NCBI RefSeq assembly: GCF_026262505.1
Contig: NC_067207.1
Span: 29,728,082 to 29,792,081 of the forward strand
Direction of reading: 5' to 3'
Length of the DNA: 64,000 nucleotides
Origin: Trichomonas vaginalis G3
Taxonomy: Eukaryota; Parabasalia; Trichomonadida; Trichomonadidae
The position numbers and the translations under genes were made by a program. The notes under the pieces were generated by a model, which was not told the DNA's origin, did not search any database, and saw only the letters and a list, made by a program, of their open reading frames with translations. Shown in pieces: positions 17,495 to 25,738 of this stretch. How positions within the stretch are numbered: position 1 is the stretch's first letter; the number at the start of each line of letters is the position of its first letter.

Positions 17495-18156
17495 ATGTCA
17501 GTCGAAGCAAAAACGTTCACGAACAAATCTAATGGCGAAACATTCACAAAAGGCACTTACAACGGTATTGAAGTCTTACGTAGAGACAAGGATGGTTATA
17601 TAAATGCAACAAAGATGTGTCAGCAGTTTAGGAAAGACTTTAGAAGGTTGTTGGAAAATAAGTCCTGGGAAGAGTATTTTAAGGCATTTTGTGAAGAATA
17701 TACCAACCCGCGGAAAACAGCGGGTTGCTTTTTATACAAAATTCATGCAGGAATTTCTGATGAAATCAAACAGGTTAGAGGAATGTATGTAGACCCAAGA
17801 CTCGTAAACTATATAGCAATGTGGGCTTCTCCAAAATATTGTATAGCAGTTGGAAAAATTCTGGACTCCATAGACAAGAAAGTTCATGAGAAATTAGATG
17901 AAGAAGAACTTGAAGATACAGTAAAGAATGCTAAACCTTTGTTCGAACAAGAAGTTAGAAAAATGTGCTTAAACAAATAGAACATGAACGTGAGATATGT
18001 TATGGTTATAGAGATTCTCCATACGAACTAGACCAATGGGAACAAGAAGATTTAAAGAGAGAATTTAGAGAATATGAACTCGCTAAGATAGCATTAGAAG
18101 CTGCAGCAAAGAAGTTAAAAGTTTGGGGTTGTTTTGTACAAAAATATTGTGAGTAA
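17495..18156 (+). pseudogene. KilA-N domain DNA-binding protein, frameshifted near its C-terminus
   Basis: The KilA-N domain reads YNGIEVLRRDKDGYINATKM near residues 24-43, then a WxxF-type helix, then GMYVDPRLVNYIAMWASPKY near 109-128. Such domains are DNA-binding modules of large DNA viruses and phages. The variable loop between the two halves contains the 62-bp hairpin element in frame (17684-17745). The frame ends at 17980, but coding continues in another frame (LKQIEHEREICYGYRDSP ... REFREYELAKIALEAAAKKL) to 18156; the break is near 17958-17966. The C-terminal part is a charged helix, perhaps for dimerisation. Repeat modules flank the gene on both sides. Confidence 0.75.
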
Positions 18157-18475
18157 ATGAACCATTTATTTTTATTGAATTCAGCAAAAATATAATTTAG
18201 GGTAGAAGGTTAGATCTAACCTGTTTTCTAACCTCTTTTCTACCATCGTAGAAAACTCTCGAAAACTCTCGAAAACTCATGAAATTTACACCAAAAATAT
18301 AATTTAGGGTAGAAGGTTAGATCTAACCTGTTTTCTAACCTCTTTTCTACCATCGTAGAAAACTCTCGAAAACTCTCGAAAACTCATGAAATTTACACCA
18401 AAAATATAATTTAGGGTAGAAGGTTAGATCTAACCTGTTTTCTAACCTCTTGAATTTTCATGAATTTTCCCGAAA
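18157..18475. repeat. Three GGTTAGA modules in tandem
   Basis: No gene. Three ~109-bp units, each with AAAATATAATTTAGGGTAGA, the palindrome GGTTAGATCTAACC, two more TCTAACC/CTACC half sites and CTCGAAAACTCTCGAAAACTC, run from about 18185 to 18460. They lie between the first KilA-N gene and the gene at 18535. Confidence 0.85.
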
Positions 18476-18534
18476 TAAAAAATAAAATTAGTTTTATTTT
18501 TATTTATTTTTTTATTTTGTATAAAAGAACAGAA

Positions 18535-19470
18535 ATGTCAACAATCGGCACAACAGCAATTCAAACAACAGCACCAAACTCGTTAGTCATGAATCCAACA
18601 TCTATGTTAGTAGAGATGAAAAGCTTCATTCCTTCTTCATATACTTTCGAAACAGAAATCCAGAAGATAAAGCAAGAACTGTTAACAAGTAATTTAGACT
18701 GTAGTGCGAAAGATGAACAAAATGAACAGTATCTTTACGACATGCAGGATATTATTGACCATCTACCTAAACTTCCTGAAATCCAACAACAAAAGCTTAC
18801 TATTCCAGAATTCGATGAAATAGAAGTCGGACTGACTGACTCAGTAGAAATAAAGAAGTTCATACGAAAGGTAAATTATGAGTTCCTTGGTTTTCATTGC
18901 AACCATAAGGTTATGGACAAAGATTGCGATATGGTATATAAAAATATTTCTGACATATATAAATCGGAGGAGTTTAAGACCTACGACAACTTTGTTTCGT
19001 TAGTTGCTGAATGTGTATGGCAGATAAGAGATAAAGATAGAAGAGGTAAAATATGGAACGAACAGATAAGACCAACTGCTTCAGATTTAAAGAAAACCAT
19101 TGACGCCTTGGTTGTTTTAGCAGGTAAGGTTTCAGAATATAACGCAAAAATGAACCCGCAATGTTCAAAATGTAAAGCAGCAATGAGGAAATATAACTAC
19201 TCCGTCAAAGAGATAGAACGTATGCGAAACGACTATGCAGACTTAAAGAAAGAAGCAGAAAAGCCAGCAGAAAATAAAATGGACATGTTAGCATTTCTGA
19301 ACAAAAACTATCCAACAGCAGACGATTTCCTTCTATCTGATGTCAAGAAGAAGTATAAAGAAACTTTCGGTATCGTTAAAACATTTGACATACTAAAAGA
19401 AGAAATAGAAGCTACGAAATTGTTTAGGATTTCAAATATACATCGTACAATTCATGTGAAACGCTTATAA
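18535..19470 (+). CDS. Unknown Maverick protein, 311 aa, with a CxxC pair
   Basis: Not recognised. The start (MSTIGTTAIQTT) is chosen because the leader TTGTATAAAAGAACAGAA, shared with the KilA-N genes, ends directly before it; upstream in-frame codons are T-rich non-coding sequence. The Ser/Thr-rich N-terminus is disordered. The middle is helical with several Cys/His residues (FHCNHKVMDKDC), followed by a CSKCKAAM pair near residue 205 and a coiled-coil segment (KEIERMRNDYADLKKEAEK). Cys/His spacing could bind zinc. The shared leader and position among regulator genes suggest early expression; this is inference. Confidence 0.6.
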   Translation: MSTIGTTAIQTTAPNSLVMNPTSMLVEMKSFIPSSYTFETEIQKIKQELLTSNLDCSAKDEQNEQYLYDMQDIIDHLPKLPEIQQQKLTIPEFDEIEVGLTDSVEIKKFIRKVNYEFLGFHCNHKVMDKDCDMVYKNISDIYKSEEFKTYDNFVSLVAECVWQIRDKDRRGKIWNEQIRPTASDLKKTIDALVVLAGKVSEYNAKMNPQCSKCKAAMRKYNYSVKEIERMRNDYADLKKEAEKPAENKMDMLAFLNKNYPTADDFLLSDVKKKYKETFGIVKTFDILKEEIEATKLFRISNIHRTIHVKRL

Positions 19471-20345
19471 AATAACTGGGGTAGAAAAGAGGTTAGAAAA
19501 GAGGTTAGATCTAACCTTCTACCCTAAAATATATTTTTATTGAATTCTGTATAAAATTCTGAGTAAAATAATTTTTAGGGCTTGTGTCAAACCGTTGAGT
19601 TTTCACAAAATTCCAAAAATAACGTTTACCATGTGAAACGCTTATAAAATAACTGGGGTAGAAAACAGGTTAGAAAACAGGTTAGATCTAACCTTCTACC
19701 CTAAAATATATTTTTGTCTGATTTACGCTCATTACGATGAAGAAGTCTTGACAAAACATTTACGAAGAAGTCTTGAAAATTCAAGAGGGTAGAAAAGAGG
19801 TTAGAAAAGAGGTTAGATCTAACCTTCTACCCTAAAATATATTTTTGGGTCCTTTACGCTCATTACGAAGAAAGTCTTGACAAAACATAAACGATGAAAT
19901 CTCAACAAAACATTTCGATGAAGAAATCTCAACAAAACATGTACGATGAAATCATGAAAATTCATGAAAATTCATGAAAATTCATGACAAATTCATGAAA
20001 ATTCAAGAGGGTAGAAAAGAGGTTAGAAAAGAGGTTAGATCTAACCTTCTACCCTAAACATTATTTTTGGGTCCTTTACGCTCATTTCGATGAAGAAATC
20101 TCAACAAAACATTTACGAAGCAAAACATTTACGAAGCAAAACATTTACGATGAAATCATGAAAATTCATGAAAATTCATGAAAATTCATGACAAATTCAA
20201 GAGGGTAGAAAAGAGGTTAGAAAAGAGGTTAGATCTAACCTTCTACCCTAAACATTATTTTTGCCGAATTCTGTATGAAAATCATGAATTTCCTTAAGAT
20301 AGAAAAAAAAATAAAGTTAGTTTTTTTAAAAAATATTTTTTTATC
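19471..20345. repeat. Five GGTTAGA modules and ATTCATGAAA repeats
   Basis: No gene. Modules with GGTTAGATCTAACCTTCTACCC followed by TAAAATATATTTTT or TAAACATTATTTTT start near 19481, 19655, 19787, 20005 and 20203. They are separated by TTTACGCTCATTACGA, AACAAAACATTTACGA and TGAAAATTCA repeats. A 36-bp stretch around CATGTGAAACGCTTATAAAATAACTGGG occurs at 19452 (overlapping the end of the previous gene) and again at 19630. Confidence 0.85.
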
Positions 20346-20364
20346 TTGTATGTAAGAACAGAAA
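20346..20364 (+). promoter_or_regulatory. Shared leader of the regulator genes (best conserved copy)
   Basis: TTGTATGTAAGAACAGAAA directly before the ATG at 20365, preceded by a T-rich tract with AATAAAGTTAG at 20310-20320. The same AATAAAxTTAG plus T-tract plus TTGTATGTAA order precedes the genes at 18535 and 21270. Confidence 0.6.
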
Positions 20365-20976
20365 ATGTTAAAGGTTGAGTTTGAAACAGTTGGAAAGATA
20401 GACAATGACACCAAAGTGGTTAGAATAGGTGATTTAAACGTAAGATACTCAAAGAAATACAACAAATATTCTTTGTCAGACATTATATCTCCATCTGGAA
20501 AGAGACCGCAGGACTGGGTTAGAATTGCTTCAACTCAGAAAATTTTGACAAGAAATCCTGAGCTTTTGATATCGGTAAGATTCTATGGAACTGCAGCATA
20601 TCTCATCGACAAAAGTCTTATACCAATAGTTTTGTTATGGTTAGACCCAGTTGTTGGATATAACTTCATAACACATGGTTCATTCGATACGGAACGTTGC
20701 AGTGAAGGCTTACTTTACATCGTTCAGAAACCGAAGGACTTCAACACAAAGAGATATAAGATAGGAAGAACATATAATATAACTCTAAGATATGACAGTA
20801 TAGTCAATAGAGTCAAGGTTGTGTTTGCTAATGATATGAGAGCTGCAGAAACAGAACTACTTGAAAAGTTTGAGAAAATGTATGGTGCTCCCATAAAAGG
20901 TAAAGAAACGTTTGAAGTAGATGAGATAGATAGTGCTATAAAATTATTTGACGAAGTTGCTGAAAAATACATGTAA
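20365..20976 (+). CDS. KilA-N-like domain fused to a GIY-YIG-like (T5orf172/MUG113-type) domain
   Basis: 203 residues. The N-terminal half resembles a shortened KilA-N fold: KYNKYSLSDI at 31-40, PQDWVRIASTQKIL at 48-61, and AYLIDKSLIPIVLLWLDPVV at 78-97. The C-terminal half has the T5orf172 pattern: LLYIVQ at 116-121 (the GIY-like strand), YKIGRT at 131-136 (the YIG equivalent), R142, the conserved acid in AETELLEKF near 162, and GKETFEV near 179. Such fusions of a DNA-binding head to a nuclease-type module are known in phages and large DNA viruses. It may act as a regulator or a site-directed nuclease. Complete, with a clean leader. Confidence 0.75.
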   Translation: MLKVEFETVGKIDNDTKVVRIGDLNVRYSKKYNKYSLSDIISPSGKRPQDWVRIASTQKILTRNPELLISVRFYGTAAYLIDKSLIPIVLLWLDPVVGYNFITHGSFDTERCSEGLLYIVQKPKDFNTKRYKIGRTYNITLRYDSIVNRVKVVFANDMRAAETELLEKFEKMYGAPIKGKETFEVDEIDSAIKLFDEVAEKYM

Positions 20977-21235
20977 AAATAACGTTTACCATGTAAAACG
21001 CTTATAAAAAAAAAGAGGTGAGAAAAGAGGTGAGATCGCACCACTTCACCTAAACATTATTTTTTGCTGAATTCAGCACAAATTTCATGAGTTTTGTATG
21101 TTTTAGACCATGTGAAAAAACAGGTGAAAAAGGAGGTGAGATCGCACCTCTTCACCTAAACATTATTTTTATTGAATTCCGTATGAAAATCATATCTTTT
21201 ATACAAGATAGAAAAAATAAAGTTAGTTTTATTTT
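20977..21235. repeat. Two GGTGAGA modules before the third KilA-N gene
   Basis: No gene. Two modules with GAGGTGAGATCGCACC followed by TTCACCTAAACATTATTTTT start near 21015 and 21120. The ACCATGTAAAACGCTTATAAAA copy near 20988 repeats the one at 19630. AATAAAGTTAG plus a T-tract opens the leader of the next gene. Confidence 0.8.
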
Positions 21236-21269
21236 TTTTTATTTTTTTATTTTGTATGTAAAGACAGAT

Positions 21270-22109
21270 ATGTCAACATCAGAGAACACAACAACAGTTA
21301 TAGTCCATGAAGCTATAAATGAAGAATATGAGTGGGTTCAGTTTAACAAACAACTCCGTCTCATTCGTTCGGTCAAAGACGATATGTACCAAATGCAAAG
21401 TATTTTGACAGCATGTTTTGCACCAGATACTAAGAAACCACAAGACTGGTTTAGGAACCAAAGCACACAAGAATTTTTGAGCGAAGCACAGCGAGACATA
21501 CTTTTTTCTGAAAACAGTGAAGAACAGCGAGTAAGTAAAAAATCTTACTCGCCTAAAACTCATGAAAATCGTGAAAAATTGCCAAACGGTTTGAGAGGAT
21601 ATTATGTACATAGACTTCTTGTAAATGCTGTTGCAATGTGGGCTTCACCTCGTTATGCTTGGTATGTTTGTAAACTTCTTGACGAAATTCATAGACAAGA
21701 ACGTGAAGAGCTAGAGAACAAGCTTGAAGCAAAAGACAAAAGCATTCAGAAAAGAATACCGCGTTCGGTACCAAAAGGAAAGGAAAAGAACTATAAGTAT
21801 ATGATTTATACTGAAGAGATGGAAAATGAAGAAGACAGAGATATGGTTATGTTGCATTTAGTCAGAAGAAACAACAAAAGCTTTTACGACCTTGCTAAGA
21901 TTTACAAATCTGACAGAAATTGGTTCTATCGCGAAAACTTACCGATTTCAATGACCCCAAATGAAGATGTGAAACAAATAGTTCAAGATACGTTACCTCA
22001 AACACACTATGATATGAAAGGTTGTACAATTCTTACCTTCAAAGAAGATTTGCCGCTACTGAAAGAAAAAATAACAGAGTATTTTGACAACTTCAAACAA
22101 GCAGAGTAA
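21270..22109 (+). CDS. KilA-N domain protein with unknown C-terminal domain
   Basis: 279 residues. Start (MSTSENTTT) chosen at the end of the shared leader rather than the upstream in-frame ATG in the repeat zone. A diverged KilA-N region: WVQFNKQLRLIRSVKDDMYQ near 21-40, PQDWFRNQSTQEFLSE near 62-77, and RGYYVHRLLVNAVAMWASPR near 109-128. The loop between the last two contains a perfect 9-bp-stem hairpin (21527-21552) read in frame. A charged linker leads to a C-terminal domain of about 90 residues (YMIYTEEMENEEDRDMVMLH ...) that recalls the accessory domains following KilA-N/MSV199 in insect viruses, though I cannot name it. Likely transcription factor of the element. Confidence 0.7.
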   Translation: MSTSENTTTVIVHEAINEEYEWVQFNKQLRLIRSVKDDMYQMQSILTACFAPDTKKPQDWFRNQSTQEFLSEAQRDILFSENSEEQRVSKKSYSPKTHENREKLPNGLRGYYVHRLLVNAVAMWASPRYAWYVCKLLDEIHRQEREELENKLEAKDKSIQKRIPRSVPKGKEKNYKYMIYTEEMENEEDRDMVMLHLVRRNNKSFYDLAKIYKSDRNWFYRENLPISMTPNEDVKQIVQDTLPQTHYDMKGCTILTFKEDLPLLKEKITEYFDNFKQAE

Positions 22110-22638
22110 ATTTCAATCTTTATTTTTCAAGCTTGACACCAAAGATGGCTCAGGTAGCTCTATAAGGTAAATTGTCTTGTCAAATCCTTCTGGCATTCCG
22201 AGTCCTTCCATCCGACATTCCGAGTCCTTCCTTCTGGCATTCCGAGTCCTTCCTTCCGACAAGAAAAAAATTTCCCGACAACTGGAAAAAAATTTCCCGA
22301 CAACTGGAAAAAAATTTCCTGACAACTGGAAAAAAATTTCCTGACAACTGGAAAAAAATTTCCTGTTGTTCGTCCGTAAACCATTCAAATTTTCGAAAAT
22401 TGAGAACTTTTTGGTCGAACTTCAGAAAAAGTTTTTCCTTCCGACAGAAAAAGTTTTTCCTTCCGACATTCCGAGTTTTTCCTTCCGACATTCCGAGTTT
22501 TTCCTTCCGACATTCCGAGTTTTTCCTTCCGACAGGACACAAACGGACGACTGACATTCCTCTTCCTGAATGTCTTCCAAAGCCAGAAGAACCGAAAGCT
22601 GCAGAACCACAACAGACTAAGACTAAACACTTACATTT
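22110..22638. repeat. 22-bp-period tandem repeats between convergent genes
   Basis: Three related arrays of 22-bp units: TTCTGGCATTCCGAGTCCTT-type (22185-22260), GACAACTGGAAAAAAATTTC (22260-22365, about 4.5 copies) and TTCCGACATTCCGAGTTTTT (22440-22540, about 4 copies). Beyond them the plus strand reads like a gene end (PKPEEPKAAEPQQTKTKHL, stop at 22646-22648) that overlaps the end of the ATPase gene, so the arrays may have replaced most of a small plus-strand gene. Confidence 0.7.
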
Positions 22639-23514
22639 TTACGCTTGACTTTTTACAATTTGAACTTTGTTTGCGTAGATATGAATTCTGAAAGAAGTAT
22701 GAGGGTCTTGTATGACTTTGTACTTCTCCCATAGTTCATATCTGTCAAACTTACCTGCCATGGACTCTTTCATAAGTTCCATGAAATCGTCTTCTGACAA
22801 TCCTGGGAAAAGTATAATGTCAGTAAGTATTCTCTTTACATCCTTACTTAAACTCTTTGCTGTCTGTACACAAATGACAACTGAGATGTTAAAGTGTCTG
22901 AGCTTCTTAAGAATTCGACACATATCTTGTTCTCTATTCTTTAACAAAGGATGAGAGGCGAAATCATCTAAGATAAGAAGACATCTATGAGGGTAAGTCT
23001 TCCAATCGTAAGATTGCAATTTCTTCGAAATGTATTCTATCTCTTTCTGTTTGTTTCTGAAGTGTTTCTTCTCTAATATTCTCTGCATTTCCTCATTTGG
23101 GTCTTTAAACTTCGAATTTATATACTCATTTATAGCATTGTACTTCAAAACCCTTCTTTGGTACTTCTTTATCCAATCTAACAACTCAGAGTCTTTTATA
23201 CATACTAACTTAGACTTCTTTATAATATCTTTGAACGAATTGACGGTTTGGTCAAATTGACCAGAAGTACTACAAATGACAACTAACTCATAGAATGGGT
23301 TCTTCTCATCTAGTTCTTGTTGTTGTGCAGCCATTTTAAGATAAGTGAAAGTCTTACCCGACCCAGGTGGTGCAATTAGACCTGTTATACCATTCTGAGC
23401 AAATAAGAACTTGTCATGTATGGGTTTTATCTGAGCATTTTCTAACTTCCTCTTGTTCTTGTTTAAAACATTCTCAAATTTTTTGTCAATGTCAGCAAAC
23501 TTTTTTTCTAACAT
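22639..23514 (-). CDS. FtsK/A32-type genome-packaging ATPase
   Basis: 291 residues. Start at MLEKKFADID (complement of 23512-23514); the frame extends upstream to 23616 but there it overlaps the divergent gene starting at 23551 and crosses the AT-rich promoter gap. Walker A is APPGSGKTF at 48-56, Walker B CLLILDD at 178-184, and the ICVQT stretch near 214-218 is the sensor-type motif of the HerA/FtsK superfamily. Polintons, virophages and many large DNA viruses use this enzyme to pump DNA into the capsid. It has no transmembrane domain. The packaging role follows from family and neighbours. Confidence 0.87.
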   Translation of the reverse strand: MLEKKFADIDKKFENVLNKNKRKLENAQIKPIHDKFLFAQNGITGLIAPPGSGKTFTYLKMAAQQQELDEKNPFYELVVICSTSGQFDQTVNSFKDIIKKSKLVCIKDSELLDWIKKYQRRVLKYNAINEYINSKFKDPNEEMQRILEKKHFRNKQKEIEYISKKLQSYDWKTYPHRCLLILDDFASHPLLKNREQDMCRILKKLRHFNISVVICVQTAKSLSKDVKRILTDIILFPGLSEDDFMELMKESMAGKFDRYELWEKYKVIQDPHTSFRIHIYANKVQIVKSQA

Positions 23515-23550
23515 ATTTTTAGAAAAATTAAAATTTTTATCTTTTAGAAA

Positions 23551-24000
23551 ATGTCTAGCGATTTCGCCATCTATATTCGAGACAAACTTTTTGACAGCAA
23601 AACATCTGTCGACCATAAAATCTTACATAGTGTAAACAAGAAAGGTGAATTTGTTCTAAAGTTCTGTTTCTGGGAATATGACAAGAACCATAAAACATTA
23701 AGCAGAGAAGTCTTAAAATTTGTCAATGACAGACTTGTTGACAGAGATGACGCCTCTTGGAGAGATGAAGTCCAACAAAAATTCTTAGAATGCAAAGAAG
23801 ACACATGCGCTGTTCTTGAAGATGAAATAGAAAACAGAATAGAAGAGCTATTAAATGACAAAGAACTTTTACAGAAATATGGTTCGGAGAAATTTGACAT
23901 AACTCCACCAGAAAAGAAGAAGAAAGGAAAGAAAGAGAAAAAAGTTGAAGAGAAGAAAGAACCTGAACCAGTTCCAGAGAAGGTGAGATATGACATGTAA
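23551..24000 (+). CDS. Unknown Maverick protein, 149 aa, with Lys-rich tail
   Basis: Not recognised. The N-terminal ~110 residues look globular and helical (SSDFAIYIRDKLFDSKTS ...). The tail is a Lys/Glu/Pro-rich low-complexity segment (PPEKKKKGKKEKK) ending VRYDM. It is divergent from the ATPase gene across 36 bp with TATTTTTAG and ATTTTTATC, and convergent with the next gene (16 bp apart). This looks like a DNA-associated accessory protein, by composition only. Confidence 0.6.
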   Translation: MSSDFAIYIRDKLFDSKTSVDHKILHSVNKKGEFVLKFCFWEYDKNHKTLSREVLKFVNDRLVDRDDASWRDEVQQKFLECKEDTCAVLEDEIENRIEELLNDKELLQKYGSEKFDITPPEKKKKGKKEKKVEEKKEPEPVPEKVRYDM

Positions 24001-24016
24001 AAATAAAATTTTATTT

Positions 24017-24436
24017 TTAGAACATTTCTGGGTCAATGTCAATGTTCTCTTCCTCTTTAGGAGTAAACACTGGCTTAGACTCTAAAATCTTTTTACCTAA
24101 TTTACCTTGAACTTCAACTATCTTAGACTCATAATATTCATAGTCGTCTGTCTTCTTTGGTTCATAAGGTATAACAAGTTTGTATGCTTTACCTTCTTCA
24201 AGTTTTGAGAACCTTCTGTCAAAACTTTCTTTGACTGTTAACAAACCTTCTATGTCTAAGTCTTCAAATTTCGCACCATTTTTAGTCACAATAGCAAACT
24301 TAACTGGTTCGATGTTCCAAACTTTGTCAAATGAAGACTTTTCAAAATGGTAGAAGTAAACATTCAAATATGTGAATGGGTCTAGTTCTTCTTTAAGTCC
24401 TGACATGTACTTGTTTACTGAGATGAATTTCGTCAT
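24017..24436 (-). CDS. Small acidic-tailed protein, possible single-strand DNA-binding protein
   Basis: 139 residues with a beta-rich centre (NIEPVKFAIVTKNGAKFEDL, AYKLVIPYEP), then a positively charged stretch and a terminal acidic peptide EEENIDIDPEMF ending in Phe. An OB-sized body with an acidic tail and terminal aromatic is the signature of phage and bacterial single-strand DNA-binding proteins. It lies directly downstream of the SF3 helicase gene on the same strand (38-bp gap), which fits a replication role. No residue-level match to a known SSB can be shown, so the call is tentative. Confidence 0.45.
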   Translation of the reverse strand: MTKFISVNKYMSGLKEELDPFTYLNVYFYHFEKSSFDKVWNIEPVKFAIVTKNGAKFEDLDIEGLLTVKESFDRRFSKLEEGKAYKLVIPYEPKKTDDYEYYESKIVEVQGKLGKKILESKPVFTPKEEENIDIDPEMF

Positions 24437-24474
24437 CTTTTCTATCGGATAAAAAAATATTTTTTTTTTAAAAT

Positions 24475-25710
24475 TTACTCAGAAAAATTTTTCTTTGTAT
24501 ATACACCATTCTGAACATCTAAAAGATTTTTGATATTTGCCAAGAATGTTCGTTTAGACGCTGCCATATAACCATATTCTTGACAATACTGTTTATACGA
24601 ATCGTACAATGACCTTTCATCTAAACACTCAAAGTTAGTCTCATCTATAAACAGTTCATATACACTCTTGTTTGCTTCTAACAATGTTTGTCTCTCTTCG
24701 GTATGTGGAATTTGTCTTGGATTGAACTTTGAAATATCTAATGTCATAAAATATGAGAACAAGTGGTTGTAAAAGTCAGATGTCAAAGTTTCTGCTAAGT
24801 CGTCAAAATATTCTGTATCTTGCATATGAGAATCTGACGTTCTGACAACTACATATCTTCTGTCAGAACTTTCTAACTTCATCGGAACAGCATTGTTTGA
24901 AACCATAATGAAGTTTGCAACATTTTCACAAACTCTTTGGTCTTTATATTTTCTTTCAACAACTCCAACTTTGTCTGTTATAAGACTCTTCAAAGCATCT
25001 GAGTTCAAAACTTTTGTTGTATCTATACTTTGAAGTTCGTTACATACTATAAGTTTCATATTCTCAATAGAAGAGTTAAATTTACCGCAGATGTTTTCTA
25101 AGTTTGTCATATTAGGGTTCGAATAACCTTCTAACAGTTTGCACAAAATATCTGTAAAGAAAGTATTCTTACCAGTTCCTTGTTTTCCAATTATAATGAG
25201 AGCAGTTTCATTTTTAGCACTTGGATGTTGTAAGATATTTGCAAACCAACATAAGATATACTCATAAACCTTTTCGTTTCCATTGCATATAATTTCTTTG
25301 ACATGGTCTAACCAAGCTTCTATAATATTTTCTTTCCATTCTACTTGTTCATATTTATATCCAGTGAAGATAGAATAGAAGTTTGGAGAAGGTGTATAGA
25401 ACTTTATACCTCGAACTGAAAAATCTTCTAACTTTGACAATAAGATATCCCAAGCATCTAACATCTTCATGCCAACTTGTACAACTTTTATTTTCTTAAG
25501 TTTCTGTTTACATTCTTGTTCTGAAACTATTGTCGCTTTAGGTTTGTTAAAGACAACATCCCATTCTTTCATAACATAACATTCTGGGGCAGAGTCAACA
25601 TAAATGACTAAACGTTTCAAATTCTCGACTGCTTTGTTATAGTCTCTAAATGGACACATATTTCTGAATGCTTGGAAGTCATAAAAATCTGAAACATCTA
25701 TTCTGTACAT
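24475..25710 (-). CDS. Superfamily 3 (D5-like) replicative helicase
   Basis: 411 residues. The D5_N-like region has NFYSIFTGY near 110-118 (the family's N-x-F-x-G-type motif). The SF3 core has Walker A GKQGTGKN at 165-172, Walker B-like KLIVCNEL at 209-216, motif C FIMVSNNAVP at 257-266 and an arginine finger in SSDRRYVVV at 271-279. A C-terminal helical domain follows. There is no primase domain in the visible N-terminus. SF3 helicases unwind DNA for virophages, Polinton-like viruses and poxviruses, and here this is the only recognisable replication enzyme. It is followed closely by the SSB-like gene; the T-rich leader reads TTTTTATAAAAATG-like. Confidence 0.85.
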   Translation of the reverse strand: MYRIDVSDFYDFQAFRNMCPFRDYNKAVENLKRLVIYVDSAPECYVMKEWDVVFNKPKATIVSEQECKQKLKKIKVVQVGMKMLDAWDILLSKLEDFSVRGIKFYTPSPNFYSIFTGYKYEQVEWKENIIEAWLDHVKEIICNGNEKVYEYILCWFANILQHPSAKNETALIIIGKQGTGKNTFFTDILCKLLEGYSNPNMTNLENICGKFNSSIENMKLIVCNELQSIDTTKVLNSDALKSLITDKVGVVERKYKDQRVCENVANFIMVSNNAVPMKLESSDRRYVVVRTSDSHMQDTEYFDDLAETLTSDFYNHLFSYFMTLDISKFNPRQIPHTEERQTLLEANKSVYELFIDETNFECLDERSLYDSYKQYCQEYGYMAASKRTFLANIKNLLDVQNGVYTKKNFSE

Positions 25711-25738
25711 TTTTATAAAAATAAAAAAAATATTTTTT

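Noticed and set aside
17704-17737. Rho-independent terminator in the KilA-N gene
   Set aside because: The hairpin plus T-rich tail looks like one, but it is read in frame within a eukaryotic-type element and duplicated upstream; treated as an inserted palindrome.
22172-22648. 158-aa coding frame across the 22-bp arrays
   Set aside because: It starts at TTG and most of it is tandem repeat open in several frames; only the last ~25 codons look coding, so noted as a possible remnant.
23571-23996. 141-aa minus-strand frame opposite the 149-aa gene
   Set aside because: Ser/Phe-rich antisense shadow of a Lys/Glu-rich gene; the plus-strand frame has the promoter motif and convincing composition.
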